Positions 18,518 to 28,154 of a DNA stretch of 64,000 nt are shown here, piece by piece. How positions within the stretch are numbered: position 1 is the first letter of the stretch; the number at the start of each line of letters is the position of its first letter. A program made the position numbers and the translations under genes. The stretch covers positions 1-64,000 of the forward strand of contig CAWEAT010000005.1 in assembly GCA_963806935.1 (NCBI GenBank). Reading direction: 5' to 3'. This DNA comes from Roseiarcus sp963806935 (GTDB lineage: Bacteria; Pseudomonadota; Alphaproteobacteria; Rhizobiales; Beijerinckiaceae). The notes under the pieces are model-generated. The model saw nothing but the letters and a program-made list of their open reading frames with translations. It was not told the DNA's origin and searched no databases.

Positions 18518-19087
18518 TCAGTCCTTCGCTCGTTCGACGTAGCTGCCATCCTCGGTCTGGATGACGATCCTCGTCCCGACCGTGATGTGCGGCGGGACCA
18601 TCGCCCGGGCGCCGTTGGAGAGCCGCGCCGGCTTATAGGAGGACGACGCGGTCTGGCCCTTCATCGCCGGTTCGGTCTCCGTTACCTCGAGCGTGACGCG
18701 GGGCGGCAATTGGATCGCGACGGTGATCTCGTTGAAGATCGACAGGATGACTTTCATGCCCTCCTGAAGCCATTGGGCCTGATCGCCGATCACGTCGGCG
18801 GGCACCTGGATCTGGTCATAGGTGTCGGCGTTCATGAAGTGGTAGCCGTCGGCGTCGGAATAGAGGAAGTCGAAATTCTTGTCCTCGACGAACGCGCGCT
18901 CGACCTGCTCGGTGGTCTTGAACCGGTCCGTCACCTTGACCCCGTCGGAGAGGCGGCGCATGTCAATTTGGGTCGTCGGCGTGCCTTTGCCCGGATGAAA
19001 GCTCTCGGCGGAAAGAACGACGCACAACTGACCGTCGTCCCGCTCGATGATATTGCCCTTGCGGATCGAGCTTGCGATAACTCTCAC
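18518..19087 (-). CDS. efp: Translation elongation factor P
   Basis: The protein has 189 residues and starts at GTG 19087, with AAGGA seven bases upstream. The start gives the standard N-terminus (MRVIASSIRKGNIIERDDGQ) and puts the modified lysine at position 34 in FHPGKGTPTTQ. The KOW-like, OB and C-terminal OB domains follow, ending in HITVGTRIVIQTEDGSYVER. EF-P relieves ribosome stalling at proline runs. The gene for its lysyl-modifying enzyme, epmA, starts divergently 150 bp away, which fits activation by beta-lysylation of K34. Confidence 0.95.
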   Translation of the reverse strand: MRVIASSIRKGNIIERDDGQLCVVLSAESFHPGKGTPTTQIDMRRLSDGVKVTDRFKTTEQVERAFVEDKNFDFLYSDADGYHFMNADTYDQIQVPADVIGDQAQWLQEGMKVILSIFNEITVAIQLPPRVTLEVTETEPAMKGQTASSSYKPARLSNGARAMVPPHITVGTRIVIQTEDGSYVERAKD

Positions 19088-19236
19088 GTTTTGGTCCTTA
19101 AACTGGGCGCCGGCGCCGCGATGAAGCGCGCTTGCTAAGCGGGGGTTGGCGATTTGGCGCGAACCATACCGATTTTGGCGCCAAAGGCCAGTCGGGTCCC
19201 GCTGCAATTATCGCTGTCGTCCAGCCGAGGCGCTTC

Positions 19237-20304
19237 TTGATCCCGCTTAGGCCGCGGCCGTTCTGGAGTCAGGACCAATACGCCGCGCGACGCGCGGGCC
19301 TCGCTGGCCGGGCGCGGGTTACGAGCTTCCTGCGCCGCTGGTTCGAGGCCAAGGATTTCATCGAAGTGCAGCCGGCAGCCCTCCAGGCTTCGCCCGGAAA
19401 CGAGACTCACTTGCACGGGTTTAAGACAGCGCTCGTTCTGCCTGACGGCTCGCCGCACGACGCCTATCTGCATACTTCGCCCGAATTCGCGATGAAGAAG
19501 CTTTTGGCCGCCGGGGAGAAGCGGATTTACGCGCTGACCGGCGTTTTTCGCAATCGCGAGCGAACGGCGATCCACGCGCCCGAATTCTCGATGCTGGAGT
19601 GGTATCGGACCGACGCCCCGCTCGAGCGCCTGGTCGAGGACTGCGGCGCGCTGACTGCGCTCGCCGCCCACGTCGCGGGAGCGAGGACCTTCGTGTTTCG
19701 CGGTCGGGAGGCCAGTCCGTTCGAGCCGGCGGAGCGGCTCACCGTGAGGGAAGCCTTTTTGCGTTACGCCGGTGTGGACATTTACGACAGCCTGCCGATC
19801 GGCGACTGTCCCGACGCCCAAACCCTTGCTTCGCAGGCAAAGGATCGCGGGCTGCGCGTCGCGCCGGACGATGGTTGGTCGGATATCTTCAGCCGGCTCC
19901 TGAGCCAACTGGTCGAACCCAATCTGGGAATTGGGCGGCCGACGGTCCTTCATGCCTACCCGGCGAGCGAGGCGGCGCTCGCGCGGGTAAGTCCCGACGA
20001 CCCGCGGGTCGCCGAACGGTTCGAATTCTACTGTTGCGGGGTTGAGCTGGCGAATGCGTTCCACGAACTCATCGATCCGGCTGAGCAGCGGCGGCGGTTC
20101 CTGGCCGACATGGGGGAACAGCGGCGCATTTACGGAATATCCGCCCCGATAGACGAGGATTTCCTCCTCGCGCTCGCCGAGATGCCCGACGCGAGCGGCG
20201 CGGCGCTCGGATTCGACCGTCTCATCATGCTCGCGACCGGGGCGGACAGCGTCGAGGCCGTACAGTGGACCCCTGTCTTCGACCCGGGTCGGCCCGGCTC
20301 ATGA
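19237..20304 (+). CDS. epmA: EF-P--(R)-beta-lysine ligase
   Basis: This is a class II LysRS-like catalytic domain without the anticodon domain, about 356 residues. Motif 2 is GVFRNRERTAIHAPEFSMLE, and motif 3 is in GAALGFDRLIMLATGADS. It attaches beta-lysine to Lys34 of EF-P, encoded by the divergent neighbour. Start choice is uncertain: TTG 19237 places PFWSQDQYAARRAG near the N-terminus as in homologues; an ATG at 19132 is also in frame but adds unlikely sequence. The TGA overlaps the recQ ATG (ATGA), so translation is coupled. The partner epmB (lysine 2,3-aminomutase) is not in the window. Confidence 0.9.
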   Translation: MIPLRPRPFWSQDQYAARRAGLAGRARVTSFLRRWFEAKDFIEVQPAALQASPGNETHLHGFKTALVLPDGSPHDAYLHTSPEFAMKKLLAAGEKRIYALTGVFRNRERTAIHAPEFSMLEWYRTDAPLERLVEDCGALTALAAHVAGARTFVFRGREASPFEPAERLTVREAFLRYAGVDIYDSLPIGDCPDAQTLASQAKDRGLRVAPDDGWSDIFSRLLSQLVEPNLGIGRPTVLHAYPASEAALARVSPDDPRVAERFEFYCCGVELANAFHELIDPAEQRRRFLADMGEQRRIYGISAPIDEDFLLALAEMPDASGAALGFDRLIMLATGADSVEAVQWTPVFDPGRPGS

Positions 20305-22117
20305 CGCCCGATGCGTCGCTGATGGCGAAGGCGCGGTTGGCTCTCTCGACCGTCTTTGGTTTTTCCGATTTCCGGCCGGGCCAGGAGGACGTCCTCAGCG
20401 CCACGCTCGCAGGCGAGGACGTGCTGGCGGTCATGCCAACTGGCAGCGGCAAGTCGCTGTGCTTCCAGCTTCCGGCGATCGTCCGGGGCGGCCTGACCCT
20501 GGTGGTATCGCCGCTGATTGCGCTCATGCGCGACCAGGTCGCGCAATTGCGCGAGCTGGGGGTCGAGGCGGCGAGCCTCAATTCCGCCTCCGACGCCGAC
20601 GAGCGCCGCAGGGTGTCCCGCGGCCTCGACGACCGCTCGCTCAAGCTGCTCTATATCGCGCCCGAGCGGCTGCTGCGCGACGATGTCGTCGCCGCCCTGC
20701 AGCAAAGCCTCGATCGATCTTCTCGCCATCGACGAGGCGCATTGCGTCTCGCAATGGGGCCACGACTTCCGACCGGAGTATTTACGCCTGCGCGAGGTTG
20801 CTGAAGCTCTCAACCGGGTCCAAACGATCGGCGTGACCGCGACGGCGGATGGCCCGACCCGAGCCGAAATCGTGGACAGGCTGTTTGTCCGCCGGCCCAA
20901 GATTTTCGTCCGATCGTTCGACCGTCCGAACCTCTTTCTGGCGATGCGGCCGAAATCCAACTCGACCCGCCAGATCATGGACAAGCTCGCCGCCCACCCC
21001 GGAGAAACGGGCATCGTCTACTGCGCCTCCCGGCGCCGGACGGAGGAACTCGCCGCCGAAGTCGCCAGCACGGGCCGGCGCGCGCTGCCCTATCACGCCG
21101 GACTTGATCATTCCGTGCGCGGCATGAACCAGGACGCCTTTCTGCGCGAAGACGATTGCGTCATTTGCGCGACCATCGCGTTCGGCATGGGGATTGACAA
21201 GCCGGATGTCAGGTTCGTCTTCCACGCCGACATGCCCTCGTCGATCGAAGCCTACTATCAGGAAATCGGCCGCGCCGGCCGCGACGGCCTGCCCGCTGAC
21301 ACGTTCACGCTTTACGGCGCGGGCGACATCGAACTCAGGCGTCGCCAGATTCTCGACAGCGGCGCGCCCGAGGAACGCAAGCGGGTCGAAATGGCCAAGC
21401 TCGACGACCTCGTGGCGCTCTGCGAAACCGCGCGCTGCCGACGCCAAACCCTTCTGAGCATGTTTGGCGAGGAACTCGGGCCCTTGCGGCCATTGCGATG
21501 TCTGCGAGGGCGCGGTCAGGCTGTTCGACGGGCGGATCGAGGCGCAAAAAGCGCTCTCGGCGATCCTGCGCACCTCGGGCCGGTTCTTTTTCGGCCACCT
21601 GGCGAATATTCTTTCCGGCAAAGCCACCGAGGCGGTCACGCGGCATGAGCACCACCAGCTCAAGACTTTCGGCGTCGGCAAGGACCGGACGCCAGCCGAC
21701 TGGCGCGGCGTGCTGAGACAGATCCAATCGGGCGGCCTCATCGAGCGCGACTGGAACGACCGCGACCGGCTGACTCTGACGGATGAAGGCTGGCGGGTGC
21801 TGCGCGGCGAAGCGCAGTTCGCCTTGCGCGAGGACGTCGTCAACGGGAAAGCGAGCCGGCGGTCGCGCGTCCCAGCCGCGGCGAAGGACGCCGATGTCGA
21901 GTTGCTCGCGGCGCTCAAGGCGCTGCGGGGCGCGATCGCGGCTGCCCAAAAGCAGCCGGCCTATGTGATTTTTCCCGATCGGACGCTAATCGAAATGGCG
22001 AAGGAGCGTCCGCGCGGGCTCGATCAGCTGGCCGGCATCCATGGCGTCGGCGCGGTCAAGCTGCAAAAATACGGTTCAGCCTTTCTCGCCGTGATCCGGG
22101 ACCGCGCCCATGCCTGA
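20301..22117 (+). pseudogene. recQ: ATP-dependent DNA helicase RecQ, two one-base frameshifts
   Basis: The pieces rebuild a roughly 604-residue RecQ. Walker A is MPTGSGKSLCFQLPA, the DEAH box is LLAIDEAHCVSQWGHDFRPE, and motif VI is YYQEIGRAGRDGLP. The zinc cluster is CRRQTLLSMFGEELG followed by PCGHCDVCEGA, and a C-terminal HRDC domain follows. The frame breaks at an extra A in the run at 20704-20706 and an extra C in the run at 21480-21482. Removing one base at each restores the conserved sequence exactly. RecQ unwinds recombination intermediates. Because both lesions sit in homopolymers inside the most conserved blocks, sequence error is likely. It overlaps epmA at the start and mutM at the end. 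Confidence 0.85.
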
Positions 22118-22988
22118 ACTGCCCGAGGTCGAGACCGTACGGCGCGGACTCATGCCCACGATGGTCGGCGCGCGCGTCGAGAGGGTGGAGTTGCGGCGGC
22201 CCGATATCCGTTTTCCCTTTCCCGCCGCGTTCGAGAGGCGGCTCAGCGGGCGGCGGATCGTCGATGTCAACCGGCGCGCCAAATATCTCCTCTTTGCGCT
22301 CGACAGCGGCGAGACGCTGATTGCGCATCTGGGCATGTCGGGATCATTCCGGATCGAAAATGGAGAGGTTCCGGCGCCGGGCAATTTTCTTCGCGAGCGC
22401 TCGAAGGATCCGAAGCACGATCACGTCGTCATGGTCCTCGATAACGGCTGCGTCGTCACCTATAACGACCCGCGACGGTTCGGCTTCATGGATCTGGCGG
22501 CAAGCGGGCAGCTTGCGGACCACCCGAGGCTTAGCGGGCTCGGCGCGGAACCGCTCGCGCCCGACTTCGACGCGAATTGCCTGGCGAAGCTGTTCGCCGG
22601 CGCACGCACATCGCTCAAGGCGGCGCTGCTCGATCAAAAACGCATCGCCGGCCTGGGCAACATCTATGTGTGCGAGGCCCTTTTTCGAGCCCGCCTCGCC
22701 CCGACGAGGCCGGCGGGGATCCTCGCGGACGCGCGCGGCGCACCGACCCGCGCCGCGGCCGCGATCGTCGAGGCGATCCGCAACGTGCTCGAGGAGGCCA
22801 TCGAGGCCGGAGGCTCGACCCTTCGCGATCACCGCCAAGCCAATGGCGAACTGGGGTATTTCCAGCACGTCTTCAAAGTCTATGATCGCGAGGGCCTGCC
22901 CTGCGTGCGCGACCGCTGTCGCGGAGTTGTCGCGAGAACAGTCCACTCGGGGCGCTCGACTTTCTACTGCGCGGTCTGCCAGCGCTAG
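22110..22988 (+). CDS. mutM: Formamidopyrimidine-DNA glycosylase
   Basis: This 292-residue Fpg removes 8-oxoguanine and formamidopyrimidines and cleaves the strand. The start MPELPEVETVRRGL carries the catalytic Pro2 and Glu3. The helix-two-turn-helix includes LLDQKRIAGLGNIYVCEALF. The C-terminal zinc finger is CVRDRC and, after GRSTFYCAVCQR, the second pair; the CX4C spacing is one I have seen in alphaproteobacterial homologues. It overlaps the recQ end by 8 bp, so epmA-recQ-mutM probably form one transcript. Confidence 0.94.
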   Translation: MPELPEVETVRRGLMPTMVGARVERVELRRPDIRFPFPAAFERRLSGRRIVDVNRRAKYLLFALDSGETLIAHLGMSGSFRIENGEVPAPGNFLRERSKDPKHDHVVMVLDNGCVVTYNDPRRFGFMDLAASGQLADHPRLSGLGAEPLAPDFDANCLAKLFAGARTSLKAALLDQKRIAGLGNIYVCEALFRARLAPTRPAGILADARGAPTRAAAAIVEAIRNVLEEAIEAGGSTLRDHRQANGELGYFQHVFKVYDREGLPCVRDRCRGVVARTVHSGRSTFYCAVCQR

Positions 22989-23207
22989 GCGCTGCCGGCT
23001 CGCGCCTCGTCGCGCCGATCATTGACAAGGCAAAGCGCGCCTCCTATCTCACGGGCAACCCTGTTCAACGGCGCGAAAATGGGCGGTTCCGGCCTTTTTC
23101 GCGCTTTTTATTGTTGTCAGCTTTGTCTGGGCGCCCATCGCCTGCTCTCGACGGGCCGAATGGCGGCGCCAACGCCTTCGGGCCAGACGGAATCTGAAAG
23201 GTCGAAA

Positions 23208-26024
23208 ATGCTCGGCTCGTCTCTGAAATTCAACTCGGTGATGAAGAGGGTCTTCGGTTCCTCGAACGACCGCCGGCTGAAGGGCTACCGGCCGAAGGTC
23301 GCGGCGATCAATGCGCTCGAGCCCGAGTTCGAGGCCCTGAGCGACGAGCAGCTCTTGGCGAAGACCGCCGAGTTTCGCGCCGAGTTTGCCGCGGGCAAGA
23401 CGCTGGACGATCTCATGGCGCCCGCTTTTGCCGCCGTGCGAGAGGCGGCGAAGCGCACCCTCAAGCAGCGTCATTTCGACGTGCAGATGATCGGCGGCCT
23501 CGTTCTGCATGAAGGCGCGATCGCCGAGATGCGCACCGGCGAAGGCAAGACGCTCGTCGCGACGACCGCGGTCTACCTTAACGCCCTCGCCGGCGAGGGC
23601 GTGCACGTGGTCACCGTCAACGACTATCTGGCCCGCCGCGACGCTGAGTGGATGGGGCAGATCTACAAGTTCCTCGGCATGACGGTCGGAGTCATCGTCC
23701 ACGGCCTCGACGACGATCAGCGCCGGCAGGCCTATGCCGCGGACGTCACCTACGGCACGAACAACGAATTCGGTTTCGATTATCTGCGCGACAACATGAA
23801 GTACGACATGGCGCAGATGGTGCAGCGCGGCCATGCCTTCGCCATCGTCGACGAAGTGGATTCGATCCTGGTCGACGAAGCCCGCACGCCGCTCATCATC
23901 TCAGGCCCTTCGGAAGACCGCTCCAATCTCTACGTCGCCGTCGACGCCATCATCCCGCGGCTCGCCCGTGAGGAATACGAGCTCGACGAAAAGCAGCGCA
24001 CCGTCAATCTGACCGAGGTCGGAAACGAGCACGCCGAAGAGCTGCTGCGCTCGGCCGGGGTGATGAAGGAAGGCTCGCTCTACGAGGCGGCCAACGCGAC
24101 GCTTGTCCACCACATCAATCAGGCCCTGCGCGCCCACAAGCTTTTCCAGCGCGACAAGGATTACATCGTCCGCAACGACGAGGTCGTGATCGTCGACGAG
24201 TTCACCGGGCGCATGATGCCCGGCCGACGTTATTCCGAGGGGTTGCACCAGGCGCTCGAGGCGAAAGAGGGCGTCACCGTCCAGCCCGAAAACGTCACGC
24301 TGGCCTCGATCACCTTCCAGAACTATTTCCGTCTCTACAAGAAGCTTGCCGGAATGACCGGCACCGCCGCGACCGAGGCCGATGAATTCGCGGAGATCTA
24401 CAAACTCGTCGTCGTCGAGATTCCGACCCACCGTCCGATCGCGCGTCTGGACGAGGATGACGAGGTCTACCGGACCGGCGACGAAAAGATGCGCGCCGTC
24501 GTGCGCGAGATCGAGGACGCAAACGCCAAGCTGCAGCCGATGCTGGTCGGCACGACTTCGATCGAAAAATCGGAGCTGCTCGGCGAAGTGATGGAGCGGC
24601 AAGGGTACAAGAAGATCGATTTCGCCAAGCCGGACGCGCTCAAGGCGCTGTACGCCGCAGCTCGCGCAGGCAAGCCGTCGAAGAACTTTGCGATTCTGAA
24701 CGCCCGCCACCATGAGCAGGAGGCGTTCATCGTCGCCGAGGCCGGCGTTCCGGGGGCGATTACGATCGCGACCAACATGGCCGGTCGCGGCACCGACATT
24801 CAGCTCGGCGGCAATGTCGAGATGCGGGTCAAGCAGGAGATCGACCCGGCTGCGCCGCCGGAGGCGCGAGAGGCGCAGGAGGCCTCGATCCGCGCCGAGG
24901 TCGCGGCTTTCAAACAGAAGGCGATCGACGCCGGCGGGCTCTACATCATCGGGACCGAGCGGCACGAAAGCCGTCGCATCGACAACCAGCTGCGCGGGCG
25001 GTCCGGCCGGCAGGGCGACCCGGGCCGATCGAAGTTCTTCCTGTCCCTGCAGGACGATCTCATGCGCATTTTCGGCGCCGAGCGCATGGATGCCATGCTC
25101 AAGCGGCTCGGGCTCAAGGAAGACGAGGCGATCGTCCATCCGTGGATCAACAAGGCGCTGGAAAAGGCGCAGCAGAAGGTCGAGGCGCGCAACTTCGACA
25201 TTCGAAAGAACATTCTCAAGTTCGACAACGTGATGAACGACCAGCGCAAGGTCATCTTCGAGGACCGGCGCCGGATGATGGCGTCCGAATCCCTCAAATC
25301 GACGATTGAGGATATGCGGACCGGCGTGATCGACGACGTCGTGGCCAAACACATCCCCCACGACGCCTATCCCGAGGCCTGGGACACAGCGGGCCTGAAG
25401 AACGAGGTTCTCAACAAACTCAACCTCGACCTGCCGGTCGACGAATGGGCGAAGGAGGAGGGCATCGCCGACGAAGAAGTGGCGACGCGGCTCCATGCGG
25501 CGGCGACCGACGCCTATGCCCAGCGCATTCAGCGCAACACCCCCGAGGCGATGCGCTACGTCGAAAAGCAGGTGATTCTGCAGTCGCTCGATCACCTTTG
25601 GCGCGACCATCTCGTCACGCTGGATCATCTGCGTCAGGTGATCGGCTGGCGCGGGATGGCGCAGCGCGATCCGCTGAACGAGTACAAGTCCGAAGCCTTC
25701 GAGCTGTTCCGCGAGTTGATCGCCCAGTGGCACGAAGCCGTCATCGCCCAAATGTCACGGGTCGAAGTGCGGTTCCAGCAACCCGAGCCCCCGCCGCCGC
25801 CGATGCAGTATCAGCATCTCGACCCTGCGACCGGCGAAAATGAACTGCCGTTCGCTCCCCTCTCGGAGCCGGTCGGCGCTGCATTTCAGGCGGCGACTTC
25901 CGGGCTCGCCGTCGCCGACCGCGACCCGAAGAATCCGGCGACGTGGGGACGGGTCGGACGAAACGAGCCTTGTCCGTGCGGCTCGGGCAAGAAGTTCAAG
26001 CACTGCCACGGTCAGGTCGCTTGA
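23208..26024 (+). CDS. secA: Preprotein translocase ATPase SecA
   Basis: This 938-residue motor pushes unfolded preproteins through SecYEG. Walker A is MRTGEGKTLVATTAVYLNAL. The DEAD region is IVDEVDSILVDEARTPLIIS, followed by the preprotein cross-linking domain, the second nucleotide-binding fold (TNMAGRGTDIQLGG) and the helical scaffold. The C-terminal zinc tail NEPCPCGSGKKFKHCHG binds SecB, whose gene starts at the end of this window. The ATG at 23208 follows a GAAAGG site and begins MLGSSLKFNSVMKRVFGSSN, the normal start. The frame is open upstream, but that part is not conserved. Its stop overlaps prmC. Confidence 0.96.
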   Translation: MLGSSLKFNSVMKRVFGSSNDRRLKGYRPKVAAINALEPEFEALSDEQLLAKTAEFRAEFAAGKTLDDLMAPAFAAVREAAKRTLKQRHFDVQMIGGLVLHEGAIAEMRTGEGKTLVATTAVYLNALAGEGVHVVTVNDYLARRDAEWMGQIYKFLGMTVGVIVHGLDDDQRRQAYAADVTYGTNNEFGFDYLRDNMKYDMAQMVQRGHAFAIVDEVDSILVDEARTPLIISGPSEDRSNLYVAVDAIIPRLAREEYELDEKQRTVNLTEVGNEHAEELLRSAGVMKEGSLYEAANATLVHHINQALRAHKLFQRDKDYIVRNDEVVIVDEFTGRMMPGRRYSEGLHQALEAKEGVTVQPENVTLASITFQNYFRLYKKLAGMTGTAATEADEFAEIYKLVVVEIPTHRPIARLDEDDEVYRTGDEKMRAVVREIEDANAKLQPMLVGTTSIEKSELLGEVMERQGYKKIDFAKPDALKALYAAARAGKPSKNFAILNARHHEQEAFIVAEAGVPGAITIATNMAGRGTDIQLGGNVEMRVKQEIDPAAPPEAREAQEASIRAEVAAFKQKAIDAGGLYIIGTERHESRRIDNQLRGRSGRQGDPGRSKFFLSLQDDLMRIFGAERMDAMLKRLGLKEDEAIVHPWINKALEKAQQKVEARNFDIRKNILKFDNVMNDQRKVIFEDRRRMMASESLKSTIEDMRTGVIDDVVAKHIPHDAYPEAWDTAGLKNEVLNKLNLDLPVDEWAKEEGIADEEVATRLHAAATDAYAQRIQRNTPEAMRYVEKQVILQSLDHLWRDHLVTLDHLRQVIGWRGMAQRDPLNEYKSEAFELFRELIAQWHEAVIAQMSRVEVRFQQPEPPPPPMQYQHLDPATGENELPFAPLSEPVGAAFQAATSGLAVADRDPKNPATWGRVGRNEPCPCGSGKKFKHCHGQVA

Positions 26025-26896
26025 CGGCCAGTTGTGCGCTTGCCGTTTCGACCGCTCGCGCCGAGGCGCTCGACTGCCTGGCCGAGGCCTTTGAAGCTTG
26101 TGGAATCGAGGACCCGAAACGAGAGGCCTGGATAACCCTGTCCGCGGCGTCCGGCGTTGCGCCGATCGAACTGATCATCGCTCCCCGGGAGCCGCTCGGG
26201 CCGGCCGCCCCGAGGGTCGAGGAGTTCGCGACGCGGCGGGTGGCCGGCGAACCGTTGTCGAGGATCGTCGGCCGGCGCGAATTCTGGGGCATCGAGCTCA
26301 TGCTCTCGCCGCAGGTTCTGGATCCGCGGCCGGAGACCGAAACGATCGTCGAGACCGCCTTGAGGCTGTGCCGCAATCGGCGGGAGGAGCCATTGCGCGT
26401 CCTCGACCTGGGCGTAGGCTCCGGCGCGCTCCTTTGCGCCTTATTGAGTGAATTCCCTCATGCGCGAGGGGTCGGCGTCGACATTTCCGCCGGCGCAGCG
26501 AATGTGGCGCGCAGCAACATCGAGGCTTGCGGCCTCGCTGGGCGGGCCGAAATAAGGCTTGGCGACTGGACGAGCGGTCTCGAGGGACGGTTCGACCTGA
26601 TCGTCTCGAATCCGCCCTATATTGCGACCGCCGATCTCCCAGGGCTGCCGCGCGAGGTCCATGACTTCGATCCGCGGCTAGCGCTCGACGGCGGAATTGA
26701 CGGCCTTGACGCCTATCGAAGTCTTATCCCGGAGGCGCCTTCGCTGCTTTCCGCGGGCGGCTGGCTCGTGGTGGAAATCGGCGCCGGCCAGGCCGCACAA
26801 GTGCTCGCGATCGCGCAACAATGTGGCCTAAGCGACGTGATGATCGACAAGGACCTCGCCGGCCACGATCGAGTCGTCGCGGCAAGGCGCCGTTGA
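26021..26896 (+). CDS. prmC: Peptide chain release factor N5-glutamine methyltransferase
   Basis: This 291-residue SAM-dependent methyltransferase acts on the GGQ glutamine of release factors RF1 and RF2. The N-terminal helical substrate domain is followed by the SAM motif VLDLGVGSGALLCALL and the catalytic NPPY in DLIVSNPPYIATADLPGLPR. The TTG start at 26021 overlaps the secA TGA (TTGA), which supports it and implies coupling to secA. In many relatives prmC follows prfA and precedes a DUF4167 gene. Here prfA is absent and the DUF4167 gene lies 8 kb away. Confidence 0.92.
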   Translation: MTASCALAVSTARAEALDCLAEAFEACGIEDPKREAWITLSAASGVAPIELIIAPREPLGPAAPRVEEFATRRVAGEPLSRIVGRREFWGIELMLSPQVLDPRPETETIVETALRLCRNRREEPLRVLDLGVGSGALLCALLSEFPHARGVGVDISAGAANVARSNIEACGLAGRAEIRLGDWTSGLEGRFDLIVSNPPYIATADLPGLPREVHDFDPRLALDGGIDGLDAYRSLIPEAPSLLSAGGWLVVEIGAGQAAQVLAIAQQCGLSDVMIDKDLAGHDRVVAARRR

Positions 26897-26953
26897 GTGG
26901 GCGGCCATGACCTGCCTGCCGCCGCGCCCCGGGCGAGGCGCATCACATCAGCG

Positions 26954-27307
26954 ATGAAAAGCCGGCCGTTGAGATGTTTGCGCGTCGCCTTGGCGGCGAT
27001 GTTCCTTTCCGCGCTCGCGGCAGGCCCGGTGAAAGCGGACAGCAGCCAAGTCAAGCGCGATTGGCCGCAGGAAAAATGCTTCCGCTACGGGCGCGACTGG
27101 AGCGAAGCTTTGCGCCGTTTCGGACGAGACGGCCTGAGCGCGGATTTTGTCGCCGCCAACGAAGCCTTCATCGGCTCCGGGTGTCTCAACCCAGAAAAGA
27201 TTTGCCCCCGCTCGGCCAAGGATCGCAGGCTCGCCGACGTGCTCGCGATCCGCGTCGTCAACGAAGGCATGTCGACGACCTTCCTCCCTTTCGATTGCCC
27301 GAGGTGA
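26954..27307 (+). CDS. Small exported protein of unknown function
   Basis: The protein has 117 residues. The ATG at 26954 gives a clear signal peptide (KSRPLRCLRVALAAMFLSAL, cleavage near AGPVKA-DS). The mature part has conserved-looking cysteines in KCFRYGRDWSEALRRF, GSGCLNPEKICP and the C-terminal FDCPR, which could form disulfides in the periplasm. I do not recognise the family. It follows prmC by 57 bp in the same direction and may share its transcript. Confidence 0.6.
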   Translation: MKSRPLRCLRVALAAMFLSALAAGPVKADSSQVKRDWPQEKCFRYGRDWSEALRRFGRDGLSADFVAANEAFIGSGCLNPEKICPRSAKDRRLADVLAIRVVNEGMSTTFLPFDCPR

Positions 27308-27387
27308 GGGGCCGACCTTCAGATCGCGCTTGATCGCGCCGCGCAGCGCCGTCAGGATCGGATGAAGACGAACCGAGGGGCGGGTCA

Positions 27388-27778
27388 ATGACAACTTCCG
27401 CAGGCGAGGCGCCGCGCGGCGAGCTCACCGTCCGCCTGATCGCGATGCCGAAGGACACCAACGCCAACGGCGACATTTTCGGCGGCTGGGTCATCAGCCA
27501 GATGGACCAGGCGGGCGGCATTCGCGCGGTTGAGAAGGCGCAGGGCCGCGTGGTCACAGTTGCGATCGACGCGATGACGTTCATCCGCCCGGTCAAAGTG
27601 GGGGACGTGCTGTCCGTCTACACCGCGGTCGACAAGATCGGCCGCAGCTCGCTCAAGATTCATATCGAGGCATGGGCGCAGCGATTCCGGAACTCATCAT
27701 CGGGAGAAAGTGACCGACGCGACCTTTACCTTCGTCGCGATTGGAGCCGACGGGCGGCCGCGGCCGGTCGTGCCGTAG
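27388..27778 (+). pseudogene. Acyl-CoA thioesterase (YciA-like hotdog), one frameshift
   Basis: The reading includes GELTVRLIAMPKDTNANGDI and FGGWVISQMDQAGGIRAVEK, then TFIRPVKVGDVLSVYT. This is the hotdog fold of YciA-type thioesterases, which hydrolyse acyl-CoA; the conserved N-x-x-G-D-I-F-G-G-W block with the catalytic Asp is present. Near 27680-27700 one extra base shifts the frame. The correct reading resumes as REKVTDATFTFVAIGADGRP and stops at 27778, giving about 129 residues, the normal size. A single small indel in an otherwise intact gene may be a sequence error. Confidence 0.8.
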
Positions 27779-27869
27779 GCTTGAAGCGAGACTTGCCGGA
27801 GGAGACCGTCGCCGCGTCCGGGCGGGCGCTCGCTGAACGTCGCATGACGCGGTCGACGCGGCGAGCGTC

Positions 27870-28094
27870 CTAATCGTCGAGCTTGCGCGCTTCCTCCGGC
27901 AGCATGATCGGCACCCCGTCGCGGATCGGGTAGGCCAGCCGGGCGGCGCGGGAAACGAGTTCCTGCCGCGCAGGATCGTAAGTCAGCTCCGCCCGCGTCA
28001 CCGGGCAAACCAGAATCTCAAGCAGCCGGGGATCGACTCTCGAGCGCATGTCCGGCTCGATCGCCGGCGCGGATTTTTCGCTGTCGTCGCTCAT
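27870..28094 (-). CDS. Trm112 family protein
   Basis: This 74-residue protein contains RLLEILVCPVTRAELTYD, then RAARLAYPIRDGVPIMLPEE near the end, the Trm112p/UPF0434 pattern. In eukaryotes and archaea Trm112 activates methyltransferases; the bacterial short form has no settled function. Only one of the usual four zinc cysteines is visible, which is common in this bacterial group. It lies convergent to the thioesterase gene and 60 bp downstream of serA. Confidence 0.85.
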   Translation of the reverse strand: MSDDSEKSAPAIEPDMRSRVDPRLLEILVCPVTRAELTYDPARQELVSRAARLAYPIRDGVPIMLPEEARKLDD

Positions 28095-28154
28095 GAGCGG
28101 CTCCTTTGAACGGCAGCAAGCCGCCGCGCTTCGCCGGCCATCCGGACGCCGGGA

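Noticed and set aside
23901..25751. 616-codon minus-strand frame within secA
   Set aside because: Antisense shadow of secA, no conserved motif.
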